Of a DNA stretch of 64,000 bases, positions 9,070 through 20,357 are shown piece by piece (the first letter of the stretch is position 1; each line of letters opens with the position of its first letter). The position numbers and the translations under genes were made by a program. Source of the DNA: Bombyx mori. Taxonomy: Eukaryota; Arthropoda; Insecta; Lepidoptera; Bombycidae. The notes under the pieces were generated by a model. That model made no database searches. It saw only the letters and a list, made by a program, of their open reading frames with translations, and was not told the DNA's origin. The DNA lies in NCBI RefSeq assembly GCF_030269925.1, contig NC_085108.1, positions 1,984,001 through 2,048,000 on the forward strand. The letters run 5' to 3'.

Positions 9070-11952
9070 ATGGCGTATATAAGTAGAATAAAGCCCCTAT
9101 CCGTAACGATAGGATTTTTTAACGCTTACGGTCTCGCAAATCAACGTGATCAGGTTTCTAACTTTTTGTGTGACCATCAAATTGATATATTTTTAGTGCA
9201 AGAGACCCTACTTAAGTCCGCGCGCCGTGACCCTAAAATCGCGAACTATAACATGGTCAGGAACGACAGGCTCTCTGCTCGTGGTGGCGGTACCGTCATT
9301 TACTATAGAAGAGCCCTGCATTGCGTCCCGCTCGATCCTCCCGCGCTCGCTAATATCGAATCATCAGTGTGACGAATCTCACTGACGGGACACGCGCCGA
9401 TCGTTATCGCGTCCGTTTATCTTCCACCGGACAAGATCGTTGTAAGCAGTGATATCGAGGCACTGCTCGACATGGGGAGCTCTGTCATTCCGGCGGGCGA
9501 CCTAAATTGTAAACACGTCAGGTGGAACTCTCACACTACAACCCCGAATGGCAGGCGGCTTGACGCGTTAGTCAATGATCTCGCCTTCGATATCGTCGCT
9601 CCGCTAACCCCGACTCACTACCCGCTAAATATCGCGCATCGCTCGGATATACTCGACATAGCGTTATTAAAAAACGTAACTCTGCGTTTACACTCGATCG
9701 AAGTAGTTTCAGAGTTAGATTCAGACCACCGTCCCGTCGTTATGAAGCTCGGTCGCGCTCCCGATTCCGTTCCTGTCACGAGGACTGTGGTGGATTGGCA
9801 CACGCTGGGCATCAGCCTGGCTAAATCTGATCCACCATCGCTCCCATTTAGCCCGGACTCTACCCCGTCTCCTCAGGATACCGCTGAAGCCATAGACATC
9901 TTAACGTCACACATCACCTTGACATTAGATAGGTCATCGCAACAAGTTGTAGCGGAGGACTTCCTTTACCGCTTCGGGTTGCCCGACGATATTAGGGAGC
10001 TCCTTAGAGCTAAGAACGCCTCGATACGCGCCTACGACAGGTATCCTACCGCGGAAAATCGTATTCGAATGCGTGCCTTACAACGCGACGTAAAGTCTCG
10101 CATCGCCGAAGTCCGAGATGCCAGATGGTCTGATTTCTTAGAAGGACTCGCGCCCTCCCAAAGGTCTTACTACCGCTTAGCTCGTACTCTCAAATCGGAT
10201 ACGGTAGTAACTATGCCCCCCCTCGTAGGCCCCTCAGGCCGACTCGCGGCGTTCGATGATGACGAAAAAGCAGAGCTGCTGGCCGATACATTGCAAACCC
10301 AGTGCACGCCCAGCACTCAATCCGTGGACCCTGTTCATGTAGAATTAGTAGACAGTGAGGTAGAACACAGAGTCTCCTTGCCACCCTCGGATGCGTTACC
10401 ACCCGTCACCCCGATGGAAGTTAAAGACTTGATCAAAGACCTACGTCCTCGCAAGGCTCCCGGTTCCGACGGTATATCCAACCGTGTTATTAAACTTCTA
10501 CCCGTCCAACTCATCGTGATGTTGGCATCTATTTTCAATGCCGCTATGGCGAACTGTATCTTTCCCGCGGTGTGGAAAGAAGCAGACGTTATCGGCATAC
10601 ATAAACCCGGTAAACCAAAAAGTCATCCGACGAGCTACCGCCCGATTAGCCTCCTCATGTCTCTAGGCAAACTGTATGAGCGTCTGCTCTACAAACGCCT
10701 CAGAGACTTCGTCTCATCCAAGGGCATTCTCATCGATGAACAATTCGGATTCCGTACAAATCACTCATGCGTTCAACAGGTGCACCGCCTCACGGAGCAC
10801 ATTCTTGTGGGGCTTAATCGACCAAAACCGTTATACACTGGAGCTCTCTTCTTCGACGTCGCAAAAGCGTTCGACAAAGTCTGGCACAACGGTTTGATTT
10901 TCAAACTATTCAACATGGGCGTGCCGGATAGTCTCGTGCTCATCATACGGGACTTCTTGTCGAACCGCTCTTTTCGATATCGAGTCGAGGGAATCCGCTC
11001 CTCCCCACGATCTCTCACAGCTGGAGTCCCGCAAGGCTCTGTCCTCTCACCCCTCCTATTTAGCTTATTCGTTAACGATATTCCCCGGTCGCCGCCGACC
11101 CATTTAGCTTTATTCGCCGACGACACGACTGTTTACTATTCCAGTAGAAACAAGTCCCTAATCGCGAAGAAGCTTCAGAGCGCAGCCCTAGCCCTAGGAC
11201 AGTGGTTCCGAAAATGGCGCATAGACATCAACCCAGCGAAAAGTACTGCGGTGCTATTTCAGAGGGGAAGCTCCACACGGATTTCCTCCCGGATTAGGAG
11301 GAGGAATCTCACACCCCCGATTACTCTTTTTAGACAACCCATACCCTGGGCCAGGAAGGTCAAGTACCTGGGCGTTACCCTGGATGCATCGATGACATTC
11401 CGCCCGCATATAAAATCAGTCCGTGACCGTGCCGCGTTTATTCTCGGTAGACTCTACCCCATGATCTGTAAGCGGAGTAAAATGTCCCTTCGGAACAAGG
11501 TGACACTTTACAAAACTTGCATTAGGCCCGTCATGACTTACGCGAGTGTGGTGTTCGCTCACGCGGCCCGCACACACATAGACACCCTCCAATCTTTACA
11601 ATCCCGCTTTTGCAGGTTAGCCGTCGGAGCTCCGTGGTTCGTGAGGAACGTTGACCTACACGACGACCTAGGCCTCGAATCTATCCAGAAATACATGAAG
11701 TCAGTGTCGGAACGGTACTTCGATAAGGCTATGCGTCATGATAATCGCCTTATCGTAGCCGCCGCTGACTACTCCCCGAATCCTGATCACGCAGGAGCCA
11801 GTCACCGTCGACGCCCTAGACACGTCCTTACGGATCCATCAGATCCAATAACCTTTGCATTAGACGCCTTCAGCTCTAACACTAGGAGCAGGCTTAGGGA
11901 CCTCGGTAACCGTACTCGTCGAACTCGACAAAGAGTTCGCCGTGCAACCTAA
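9070..11952 (+). pseudogene. LINE ORF2: endonuclease/reverse transcriptase with a single stop
   Basis: 961 codons in one frame, interrupted only by a TGA at 9370-9372. Apurinic-type endonuclease motifs come first: FNAYGLANQRDQ near residue 18, VQETL near 43, GDLNCKHVRWNS near 143, SDHRPVV near 218. Reverse transcriptase follows: KAPGSDGISN near 461, YRPISLLMSLGKLYERLL, FFDVAKAFDKVWH, GVPQGSVLSPLLFSLFVNDIP (split here over its conserved core), and the catalytic FADD near 680. There is no RNase H domain, as usual for Jockey-clade elements. The protein would nick target DNA and copy the RNA there. A start at 9472 gives an 826-codon product lacking most of the endonuclease. Confidence 0.9.
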
Positions 11953-12186
11953 CCCATGAATCAGCTCGCTGAGTTTCTCGCCGGATCTTCTCAGCGGGTC
12001 GCGATTCCGATCCGGTAGTAGATTCATTCGCGAAGCAGCTACTCTTGAGCTGTTAGGTCTCCTTCGGAGGCGCTCGGGTAGCTGTTAGCAAATCCCACCC
12101 CTCCTGGCTGAGCCTTTGCTCGCCCACGTGTCCTACGGCCTACGGGCCACCAGTAATCCTTCAATCATTAAAAAAAAAAACTTGTT

Positions 12187-12890
12187 CATTTTAAGTGGTT
12201 AATAGCACAAATTAATTTTAACTCAATATTTTTAATACTGGTTTCATAACCTTAAGACCGGAATGGTCTAGTATTGTAACGCAGAAGTCAGTAGAGTTAT
12301 CCACCCACACAGATGATCTGCACGTGTCGCTACCACTAAAATGAGGGGTAAGACAAGAGCAAGCTTTGCGCAGTATTTGGAAGATAAAACTACATTACTG
12401 AGGCTTAAGACCGTATTAGGAAATGAATAGACTATTCAACTAGCCACACTTATTGGCTTCACTCACCACAGCCACCTCGAGTCAAGTTGTCGTGATTTAT
12501 AAGTACTATAAGTACGCGAACATTGTACTGTTTTCGAAGAGATAGAATTCAATTGTTATGGAATAATGCCTGTTCTTGTGCATTAAATTGGAGTACATCA
12601 ATTATGCCAGGGGCATACGACCAAGCTACTATCTGTATTTAACAAATAAATTAATTCTAATAATCTATCCTGACATATTTTAACCATTCAGTTTTTTAGA
12701 CTATTAGTTTTTCTGAAAAAGATTGTAAGCTCCTATTGCCTAATTAGTTATATTTGATATCAGATGTGATCGTGATTCTTCAATATATTTGCCAGCCAAG
12801 TTTTATCCAACCATAAAACATACTGGAATATCTCATGGTTAAGTATCAACCCCCGTCCATTTTAGCCTTGACAAATAACACATGGCTATT
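12187..12890. other. Non-coding spacer upstream of HcB I
   Basis: AT-rich, shared with 23.78-24.5 and 61.3-62.0 kb at high similarity. No coding or RNA signal was seen. Confidence 0.5.
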
Positions 12891-13288
12891 TAAAGGTGGG
12901 GCAGCCATCTATACTAATATATAAATCTACAGTGGTTTTTACGGAAGTTCCGTTATAACTACTGAACCATGCATCCGATTGACTTGAAACTTGGTATTCA
13001 TGTAGAAAATACATGTATTTAATGGATAGGCTAATATTTATATGAGTGTTGGGTTCCTTACACCAGTTCCGGGGGCGTTAATGATGAGAATCTTTGTGAG
13101 GGTGAGATATAATAATGTTAATTTTAAATGCCCAGCAAAGCGGACGGGTACACCTAGTTGTACTATAAAACTGAGATTAGGAACTTATATCTCAAGACGG
13201 GTAGGGCGGCATTTACGTTGTTGATGTCTATGGGCTCCGGTCAACACATAACATCAGGTGGGCCTCGTCCACCCAATTAAGCAATTAA
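12891..13288 (+). repeat. BMC1-like 3' end with a nested repeat
   Basis: GGTGGGGCAGCCATC is separated from its continuation (ACTGAGATTAGGAACTTAT at about 13,166) by ~250 bp of another repeat, beginning near TATACTAATATATAAATC and including CTACTGAACCATGCATCCG. Ends CAATTAAGCAATTAAAAG. The same nested pair lies a few hundred bases downstream of every HcB gene in the array. Confidence 0.6.
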
Positions 13289-13468
13289 AAGAATCAGCAA
13301 TTAACACGTATTCAGGAACATTTCACACATTACAATAAAATACAATTGTGGTACTGAAAAGACAATGAGGATAATTACTGAATGTGGGTTTTATTGATTT
13401 TTTCAATAATACATAACTCAATGAGCTTTTTAATAGACGCCACAACATGAACGTCCGCAACTGCATCC

Positions 13469-13925
13469 TTAGCAGCAACCGCAGCCTCCACAGCCGCATC
13501 CGCACCCGCCGCAGCTTCGGGTGATACCGACGCAACCGTTTCCGCAGCCGTAGTCGATACAACCACAACCCGAGCTGCACATCTGGCCACAGACATCAGC
13601 AGTACCAAGGAAAGGCACTTCACCGCAGACACAGACACCACCCTTGTACCTGTTCTCGGAACATATACTTAGACCAGTAGGAGCAGCCGAATTGGAACAT
13701 ACACGGAAATTTTCACAACATCCACAGCCACAACCTCCACAACCGCAGCCACAACCTCTACAGCCGCAGCCACAACCGGTTCCCAAAACGGACTATGAAC
13801 AAATGAAACAATTAAATATTTTTAAGTAATCATTTTAAGTTCAATTAATTCAATTTAAAAATTAAAAGACTTACCTGAGCCACGAGGGCGACGGCGCAGA
13901 CGAAGAGAATGAGTTTAGCGGCCAT
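13469..13925 (-). CDS. HcB: High-cysteine chorion protein HcB (pair I)
   Basis: CDS complement(13469..13792, 13875..13925), 124 residues, 82 bp intron (donor GTAAG, acceptor TTCATAG). Exon 1 encodes the signal peptide [17 protein letters not shown]. The mature start is [20 protein letters not shown], then [12 protein letters not shown]. The conserved class B central domain follows: [37 protein letters not shown] and [19 protein letters not shown] short Cys-Gly arm ends CGCC then TAA. Shortest HcB here because the C-terminal repeat arm is minimal. The GCCENFR variant marks HcB genes at the right end of X modules (I, II, VII). A polyadenylation signal (TCAATAAAA, minus strand) follows about 70 bp after the stop. 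Outer-eggshell structural protein secreted by follicle cells. Confidence 0.93.
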
Positions 13926-15161
<1,236 letters not shown>

Positions 15162-15368
15162 AAAACTCATTGAGTTATTTATTATTGAAAAAATTTATAA
15201 AATCCAGATTCAATAATAATTCTCATTGTATTTTCAATACCACAATTGTATTTTATTTAAGATTGAAAGCAAACATCTTTGTGTAGTAAAAAAAATCTAA
15301 ATTGAGTTTTCAATAAAAGCGAAATTCATAATTCGTCTATTTTCATTAGATCTGTAGCATGTTAAAGG

Positions 15369-15660
15369 CTGTGGAGGCTGTGGAGGCTGCGGTGGATGCG
15401 GATGCGGCTGTGGAGGCTGCGGAGGATGCGGATGCGGACGTAGATGCTGTTGCTGCTAAAAAACTCATTGAGTTATTTATTATTGAAAAAATTTATAAAA
15501 TCCAGATTCAATAATAATTCTCATTGTATTTTCAATACCACAATTGTATTTTATTTAAGATTGAAAGCAAACTTCTTTGTGTAGTAAAAAAAATCTAAAT
15601 TGAGTTTTCAATAAAAGCGAAATTCATAATTCGTCTATTTTCATTAGATCTGTAGCAGGT
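15369..15660 (+). pseudogene. 298 bp tandem copy of the HcA I 3' end
   Basis: The sequence from about 15,071 to 15,362 recurs at +298 bp: the last Cys-Gly repeats, RRCCCC, TAA (15,457-15,459) and the 3' UTR. It has only a couple of substitutions. No start or splice acceptor precedes it. It lies after the real stop, so it is a 3' fragment only. Confidence 0.85.
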
Positions 15661-15742
15661 TAAAAATTCTTTGTTACGTAATATTATTATTACATCTACA
15701 TTATTACATTATATAAATAGATTTAAATTTTAATAAATAATT

Positions 15743-16629
15743 GTATGTTGAACGGACAAACGATCCGAATTTTTATATAGTGACTGCATATACAAAATAA
15801 ATGTACATCTAGACACACTTGGTGTAGGTCCTCGCCAGACCTAAGGGGGTTGAGGCTGCGCCGCATGCTACCGTCACTCTAGCGCGCTGGCACCAGGAGG
15901 ACGGGACGGCGCGTCGGCGGCTGCGGCGGCTGCTGCATTTTCGTCGTCGCTGTCATCGCCGAACATACTGTTGAAGAGTAACCCGGTCCGCGGTGCATCG
16001 CGTTCCGACCCGGCAGGCTGGTTCTGGCCCAGCGGGGTATCCCGGAACACCAGCGGCACCGCCCGGGCGGCCTGGTAGGGCCGCCGTACCGCGGAGACCG
16101 ACGTCGTTGGTCGTCGACTATAGCCTCGACGACCCGTCGGTCGGGCGTCCTCGGGGTGGCGCCGCGTGTCTGGTTGTAGTGTTGACCGCGGGAACCCCCT
16201 TTCTCTGTCCAGGTTCTGACCCCGGACGGAGATCAGACGTCGGGTGTAAGAGTGCAGGGGAGTCGTTTAGTGGGTGGGCCCTAAAATCCTTGGGCCCGCG
16301 ATCTGCTCTCAACACCTGCAGATCGTTAAGTCTCACATACCCCGCGCGCCCCCTAGGCGCGGGGACCTCGTAGGAGGTTCGGCCCTCTACCCGAAAAAAA
16401 AAAAAAAAAAGGTCCTCGCCAAGTCAGTCAGCTGGTCGAGGTCTAAGGCGAGACGCTTGCGCTTTTTGAATGACTTTGGCTTACAACAGTGATTATAAAA
16501 TACTTATAAGCGCTTCATGTTATCGTTTCTCATATCTCCACTCTTTTCTCCTTCTTTGTGTTTTGCTTTCTTTTGATAATAAACTGATAGTACTTTAAAC
16601 TGTGCGGGTGGTTTAATTTTACAACAGTT
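15743..16629 (+). mobile_element. LTR remnant of a second LTR retrotransposon, interrupted
   Basis: Starts near TGTATGTTGAACGGAC, contains ACAAAATAAATG and a late GATAATAAACTG, and ends near ACAACA just before TTGGTGACC, a primer-site-like stretch. The uninterrupted version is 54,964-55,284 (about 320 bp). Here a LINE fragment splits it at 15,837-16,410. Only one LTR and a gag start remain. Confidence 0.55.
15837..16410 (+). mobile_element. LINE 3' fragment with A tail and 10 bp target duplication
   Basis: 574 bp ending in a run of about 17 A. It is flanked by perfect GGTCCTCGCC at 15,827-15,836 and 16,411-16,420. The empty site, one GGTCCTCGCC followed by AAGTCAGTCAG, is at about 55,050. 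Related to the fragment in the class B intron at 1.6-2.3 kb. Clade not determined. Confidence 0.88.
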
Positions 16630-16631
16630 CA

Positions 16632-17000
16632 TTGGTGACCTCTCATACAGAACGCAATATGAGTGTGGAAAAAACAATTGCAAGTGGCAGTAGTGACCTT
16701 GGTCGTGTGGGTGTAAGGGTATCACCGTTCTACCCGGATGAACCTGCGCTCTGGTTTGCACAGCTGGAGAGCCAGTTCCTGTTGTCGAGTATCACCGCTG
16801 ACTCGACAAAATTCCACTATACCTGCAGCCAGTTGGATGAAACCTACGCCTCGACAGTGGAGGGTATCATCCCCAATCCTCCAGCCAGTGGGAAGTACGA
16901 GCGACTAAAGTCAAAGTTGATTAACCGTGTTTCCAAGTCCCGTGAAAAGAAAGTCCAACAACTCCTGCATCACGAGGAACTCGTTGTGTCTCAAAAGTGA
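16632..17000 (+). pseudogene. LTR-element gag N-terminal fragment
   Basis: Open for 122 codons. FYPDEPALWFAQLESQFLL, the block after KFHYTCSQLDETYA, and REKKVQQLLHHEEL are the conserved start of an insect LTR-retrotransposon capsid protein. The likely native start is the second Met (MSVEKTIA). It stops where capsid would continue, so no zinc knuckle, protease or polymerase follows. It lies just after the LTR remnant. Copy at 55,290. Confidence 0.75.
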
Positions 17001-17168
17001 GAGAGATTCAGTTCAGATATGACAATTCGGGGAGACTGAAGAATTCACGATTGCTTTCAAATCGAAGAGACTACATCAAATTTCAAGCTGCTGCCATATT
17101 CATAAAGTAAAGATTTAGAGATTTTACTTTAAAACGTTACAATATGGGTTTACAATTCAAGATTTTAG

Positions 17169-17790
17169 AAGGATTACTGGTGGCCCGGAGGCCTTTCCAG
17201 TTTCACTAGGACAGGTGGGCGAGCAAGGGCTCAGCCAGAAGTGATAAGATTTGCTAACAGCTATCCGAGCGCCTCCGAAGGCCTATCGGCTCAAGAGCAG
17301 CTGTTTCGCGAATGAATCGCGACATGCTGAGAAGATCAGCGAGAAAATCAGCGGGCTGATATTTAGGTTAGGTTGCACGTCGAACTCTTTGCCAAGTTTG
17401 ACGATTAAGGTTACCGGGGTCCTAGCCTAAGAGTAACTAGGTTAAGAGTAACTAGGCTGGCCGGGTCGACGGTGACCGAGGTATGTGCGCAGATTGAGTG
17501 CTGGACGTGTACTGGTTTTGCAATGTATCGGCCAGCAGTTCTGCTTGTTGGTCGTTATTGTAAGCCGTGAGTCGGCCTGAGGGGCCTACGAGGGGAGGCA
17601 TAGTTACTACCGTATCCGATTTGAGAGTACGAGCAAAGCCATAGTAAGACCGTTGTGAGGACATGAGTCCTTCTAAGATATTAGACGAACGGACATATTG
17701 GACTTCGACGATGCGAGATTTTACGTCCTATTGTAGAGCACCAATTGGAATACGATTCTGCTCGGTAGGATACCTATTGTAGGCATGTAT
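17169..17790 (-). mobile_element. Jockey-clade LINE fragment, internally deleted (module X1)
   Basis: Same truncated and internally deleted copy as at 3.28 kb. The ORF2 piece reads SSQRSYYGFARTLKSDTVV and MPPLVGPSGRLTAYN. The 3' end is at GGATTACTGGTGGCCCGG. Confidence 0.75.
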
Positions 17791-18003
17791 CGAGGCGTTT
17801 TTGCGACAAAAAGCCAAGCTAACTTATGCAATGCAGGTGCAGGCAATGGACTGGCACGATACAAAAATAATCGGTGGAAAGTCATAACATCAGAGTGGAT
17901 AGAGCCAAAAAGAAAAATAATAGCAGGCAGACCGAAGAAAAGGTGGGCTGACGACATAACAGATATAGCAGGCAATGAGTGGCTGATTATTTGCAATAAA
18001 TAG
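17785..18003 (+). pseudogene. LINE reverse transcriptase C-terminal fragment (X1)
   Basis: Reads RWKVITSEWIEPKRKIIAG and RPKKRWADDITDIAGNEW, the C-terminal signature of insect endonuclease/reverse transcriptases. Copy of 3,882-4,100. Confidence 0.6.
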
Positions 18004-18252
18004 GGACAAATAGAAAAAAAAACAAAGAGTTCGTATCCCAAAAAACGAACTATCTTAGATTAAAAGAAAAACTATTATATTTATATAAATACTAACAAAT
18101 GAAAACCAACATTTACATCTTGCAATATAGCATATACTATGTTGTTTACAGTAAAATGAGGAATATAGGCTTTTTATTTTATATTTATTTTTATTTATTT
18201 ACTAGACTTCATGTAAAACTTACATTGGCGGACTTAATGCCTAAGGTATTCC

Positions 18253-18525
18253 CTACCAGTTAACCAAAGGTAGGTAGTGCAGAGTAAATAGTAGTATATC
18301 TGAGTTCATGAGCCCCCTTTTTCGCACACATATGGTGAAGACTTCCTTGAGGGTTTTGGTCGATGGGCTGAGCAGGACCATATCGTCTGCATAACTAATG
18401 TTGTTTATAAAAACATCCTTAATCGAACAACCGGCTCTGCTGAGCTCAGGGACTAGGTCATCGACATAAAAGGTGAAGAGGTTCGGTGATTTTAGCCCAC
18501 TCCTAACACCACATTGCAGCAACAT
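18253..18525 (-). pseudogene. Reverse transcriptase palm fragment (X1)
   Basis: Open for 90 codons: LLQCGVRSGLKSPNLFTFYV and NNISYADDMVLLSP, including the catalytic YADD. No flanking finger or thumb domains in frame. This is the uninterrupted form of the copy split at 4.49 kb. Confidence 0.7.
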
Positions 18526-18929
18526 ATCCTATAGCGTCTCCGACCATCCCACCACATTAACCTGATTCCCGTATCAATACTGGTTGATTGGAGTCGGTAT
18601 AGTTGGTAGTGACATAAGTTCGACTGGGTAAAATACTGGTGGTAGAATCTCTGCGAATCCGTATGAGAACTATCATCTCCCTGCATAGGCAATGCGATTT
18701 GAAGAGCGAGGCAGCCAATGTATTTACAAAACTGAGATTTGGAACTCATGTCTCAAGATGGGTAAGGCGGGAGCTACGTTGTTGATGTCTATGTGCTCCC
18801 GTATACACATTACATCAGGAGGATCGCGTCCACTTGATTAAGGAATTAGAAAACCTAACATGTATTGAGGAAAATAGTTCGCACGTTCAAATAAAATACA
18901 ATTTTGTCACTAAACAGACAATGAGGATG
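18526..18929. other. X1 spacer
   Basis: Degraded BMC1-like sequence (TACTGGTGGTAGAATCTC at about 18,640) and unique DNA. Matches 4.88-5.3 and 57.2-57.6 kb. No gene. Confidence 0.4.
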
Positions 18930-19153
18930 TTTGAATTCGGAACGAAAAAGGTGTCAACGAGCGACGTCCGCTATGACGCCTTACCCCTTTTTCCATTTCC
19001 AGCCGTCAAGGGCGATACATCTGTTTCTAATTTCTTATAGTCATTAATTTTAAATTCTTTATTTTGTCACTTATAGATAAATAAAAATATCAAACTAATA
19101 ATACAGTCCACTCTTATTCACTACAACGCAACATATGGTCCTTCGAGCCCGAT
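18930..19153. mobile_element. ~224 bp insertion, possible LTR-element remnant
   Basis: Present in X1 and at 57.61-57.84 kb but absent from X0, where ATGAGGATTATTACTG is continuous at about 5,296. It starts TGTTTGAATTCGG and ends with ATATGGTCCTTCGAGCCCGA. TGGTCCTTCGAGCC resembles primer-binding or start sequences I associate with BEL/Pao elements. No clear target duplication. Confidence 0.35.
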
Positions 19154-19208
19154 TATTACTGAATGTAGGTTTTATTGATTTTTTCACTAATATTCAGCTC
19201 AATGAGCC

Positions 19209-19800
19209 TCAACATCTTTGTCCGCATCCGCATCCTCCGCAGTCACGGCAGCCTCCACAGCAGCATTCACTTCTTCCACAACCTCCACAGCCGCATCCGC
19301 ATCCACCGCAGCCTCTACAACAGCATCCACATCCTCCACAACCTCCACAACCGCATCCCCATCATCCATAACCACTACCGCGGCATCCGCATGGTCTACA
19401 GCATCCACAGCCGCCTCCGCTGCCACATCCGCATCCGCCGCAGCTTTGGGTGATACCGACGCAACTGTTTCCGCAGACGTAGTCGATTCAACCACAACCT
19501 GAGCTGCACATGTCGCCACAGATAACAGCAATACCAAGGAACGGCACTTCACCGTAGGCACAAACTTCACCATTGTACCGGTTCTCGGTATATATACCAG
19601 TAGGAGCAGTCGGTTGGAAACACACGGAAACAGTCACAACCTCTACAGTCGCAGCCACAACCGATGCTCAAAATGGACTATGAACAAAATATAAAACAAT
19701 TACATATTTTTAAGTAATAATTTTAAATCCATTTAAATCAATTTAAAATTAAAAGACTTACCTGGACCACGAGGGCGGTGTCGCAGACGAAGAGAATGAG
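19209..19800 (-). pseudogene. Dead HcB gene (module X1)
   Basis: Remnant exons at complement(19209..19677) and complement(19762..about 19800). Three lesions. The start codon is gone: the leader AACTCATTCT runs directly into CTTCGTCTGCGACACC, the middle of the signal-peptide codons. A frameshift lies before APTGIYTENRYNGEVC. A TGA at 19,488-19,490 replaces the Cys before IDY, the same lesion as in X0. The Cys-Gly arm and last codons (CGQRCC type) are still recognisable. TATAAAAG and ACGTGA remain in the promoter. Confidence 0.85.
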
Positions 19801-20165
19801 TTGACTCTGAACTGTATCAGCTTTTATACCGAGCAGTTTCCTAGAAAATCCGCTTGGTTCATATCTAAATAGCATAAAAACGTGACTTTGGAGATATTAT
19901 GCAGTTTTCGTCCTTCGGGCGATCTAATAAGGAAACAATTACGAACACCTGTTTGATTAAAAACCAAACTGTAATTGTTTCTCAATAGTCTCATTATAAT
20001 CTTAGTCGAGAAGGCCTAGTTGTTTATTCTTTGTTTATTTTATTTTGTTTTTTATATGTACCTGTTATAATTTAATTTTGATATTGATGTGTATGTAATT
20101 TGATGGATTATTGCTATCTGATAAATAAATGAATTGAATTGTTTCTTATCGGTTTTGTAGAGTGT
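19801..20165. other. Dead HcB promoter and spacer
   Basis: Promoter-like sequence with a minus-strand TATAAAAG near 19,825 and ACGTGA near 19,880. It then becomes AT-rich with GAATTGAATTG repeats up to the LINE fragment. No A-side exon 1 was found. Confidence 0.5.
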
Positions 20166-20357
20166 CACCTTGTTCCGAAGAGACATTTTACTCCGCTTAC
20201 AGATCATAGGATAAAGACGGCCGAGAACCAAACACTTAACACATCGGGGGCGCGCAGTTGGCAGTTATGGCCCTGACTAGGAGTGCCTTTTTTATGAGGG
20301 ACTTCGACGGCGATACCGGAGAGCCTGCAGACGGTCCGTATGTTAAAAATTTGCTTA

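Larger units (their letters stand above)
7168..12180 (+). mobile_element. Near full-length Jockey-clade LINE with target-site duplication
   Basis: A 5.0 kb element with ORF1 (CCHC gag-like), ORF2 (endonuclease plus reverse transcriptase), a 3' UTR and an A10 tail at 12,171-12,180. It is flanked by ACTTGTT at 7,161-7,167 and CTTGTT at 12,181-12,186 (the first A may merge with the tail). The uninterrupted target, GAAGATACTAGTTCATTTT, is at about 23,766 and 61,289 downstream of the sister dead class A genes. The target site, A tail and length fit insertion by target-primed reverse transcription after the X module had duplicated. Internally deleted relatives lie at 3.28, 17.17, 20.2, 55.83 and 58.8 kb. 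Confidence 0.9.
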
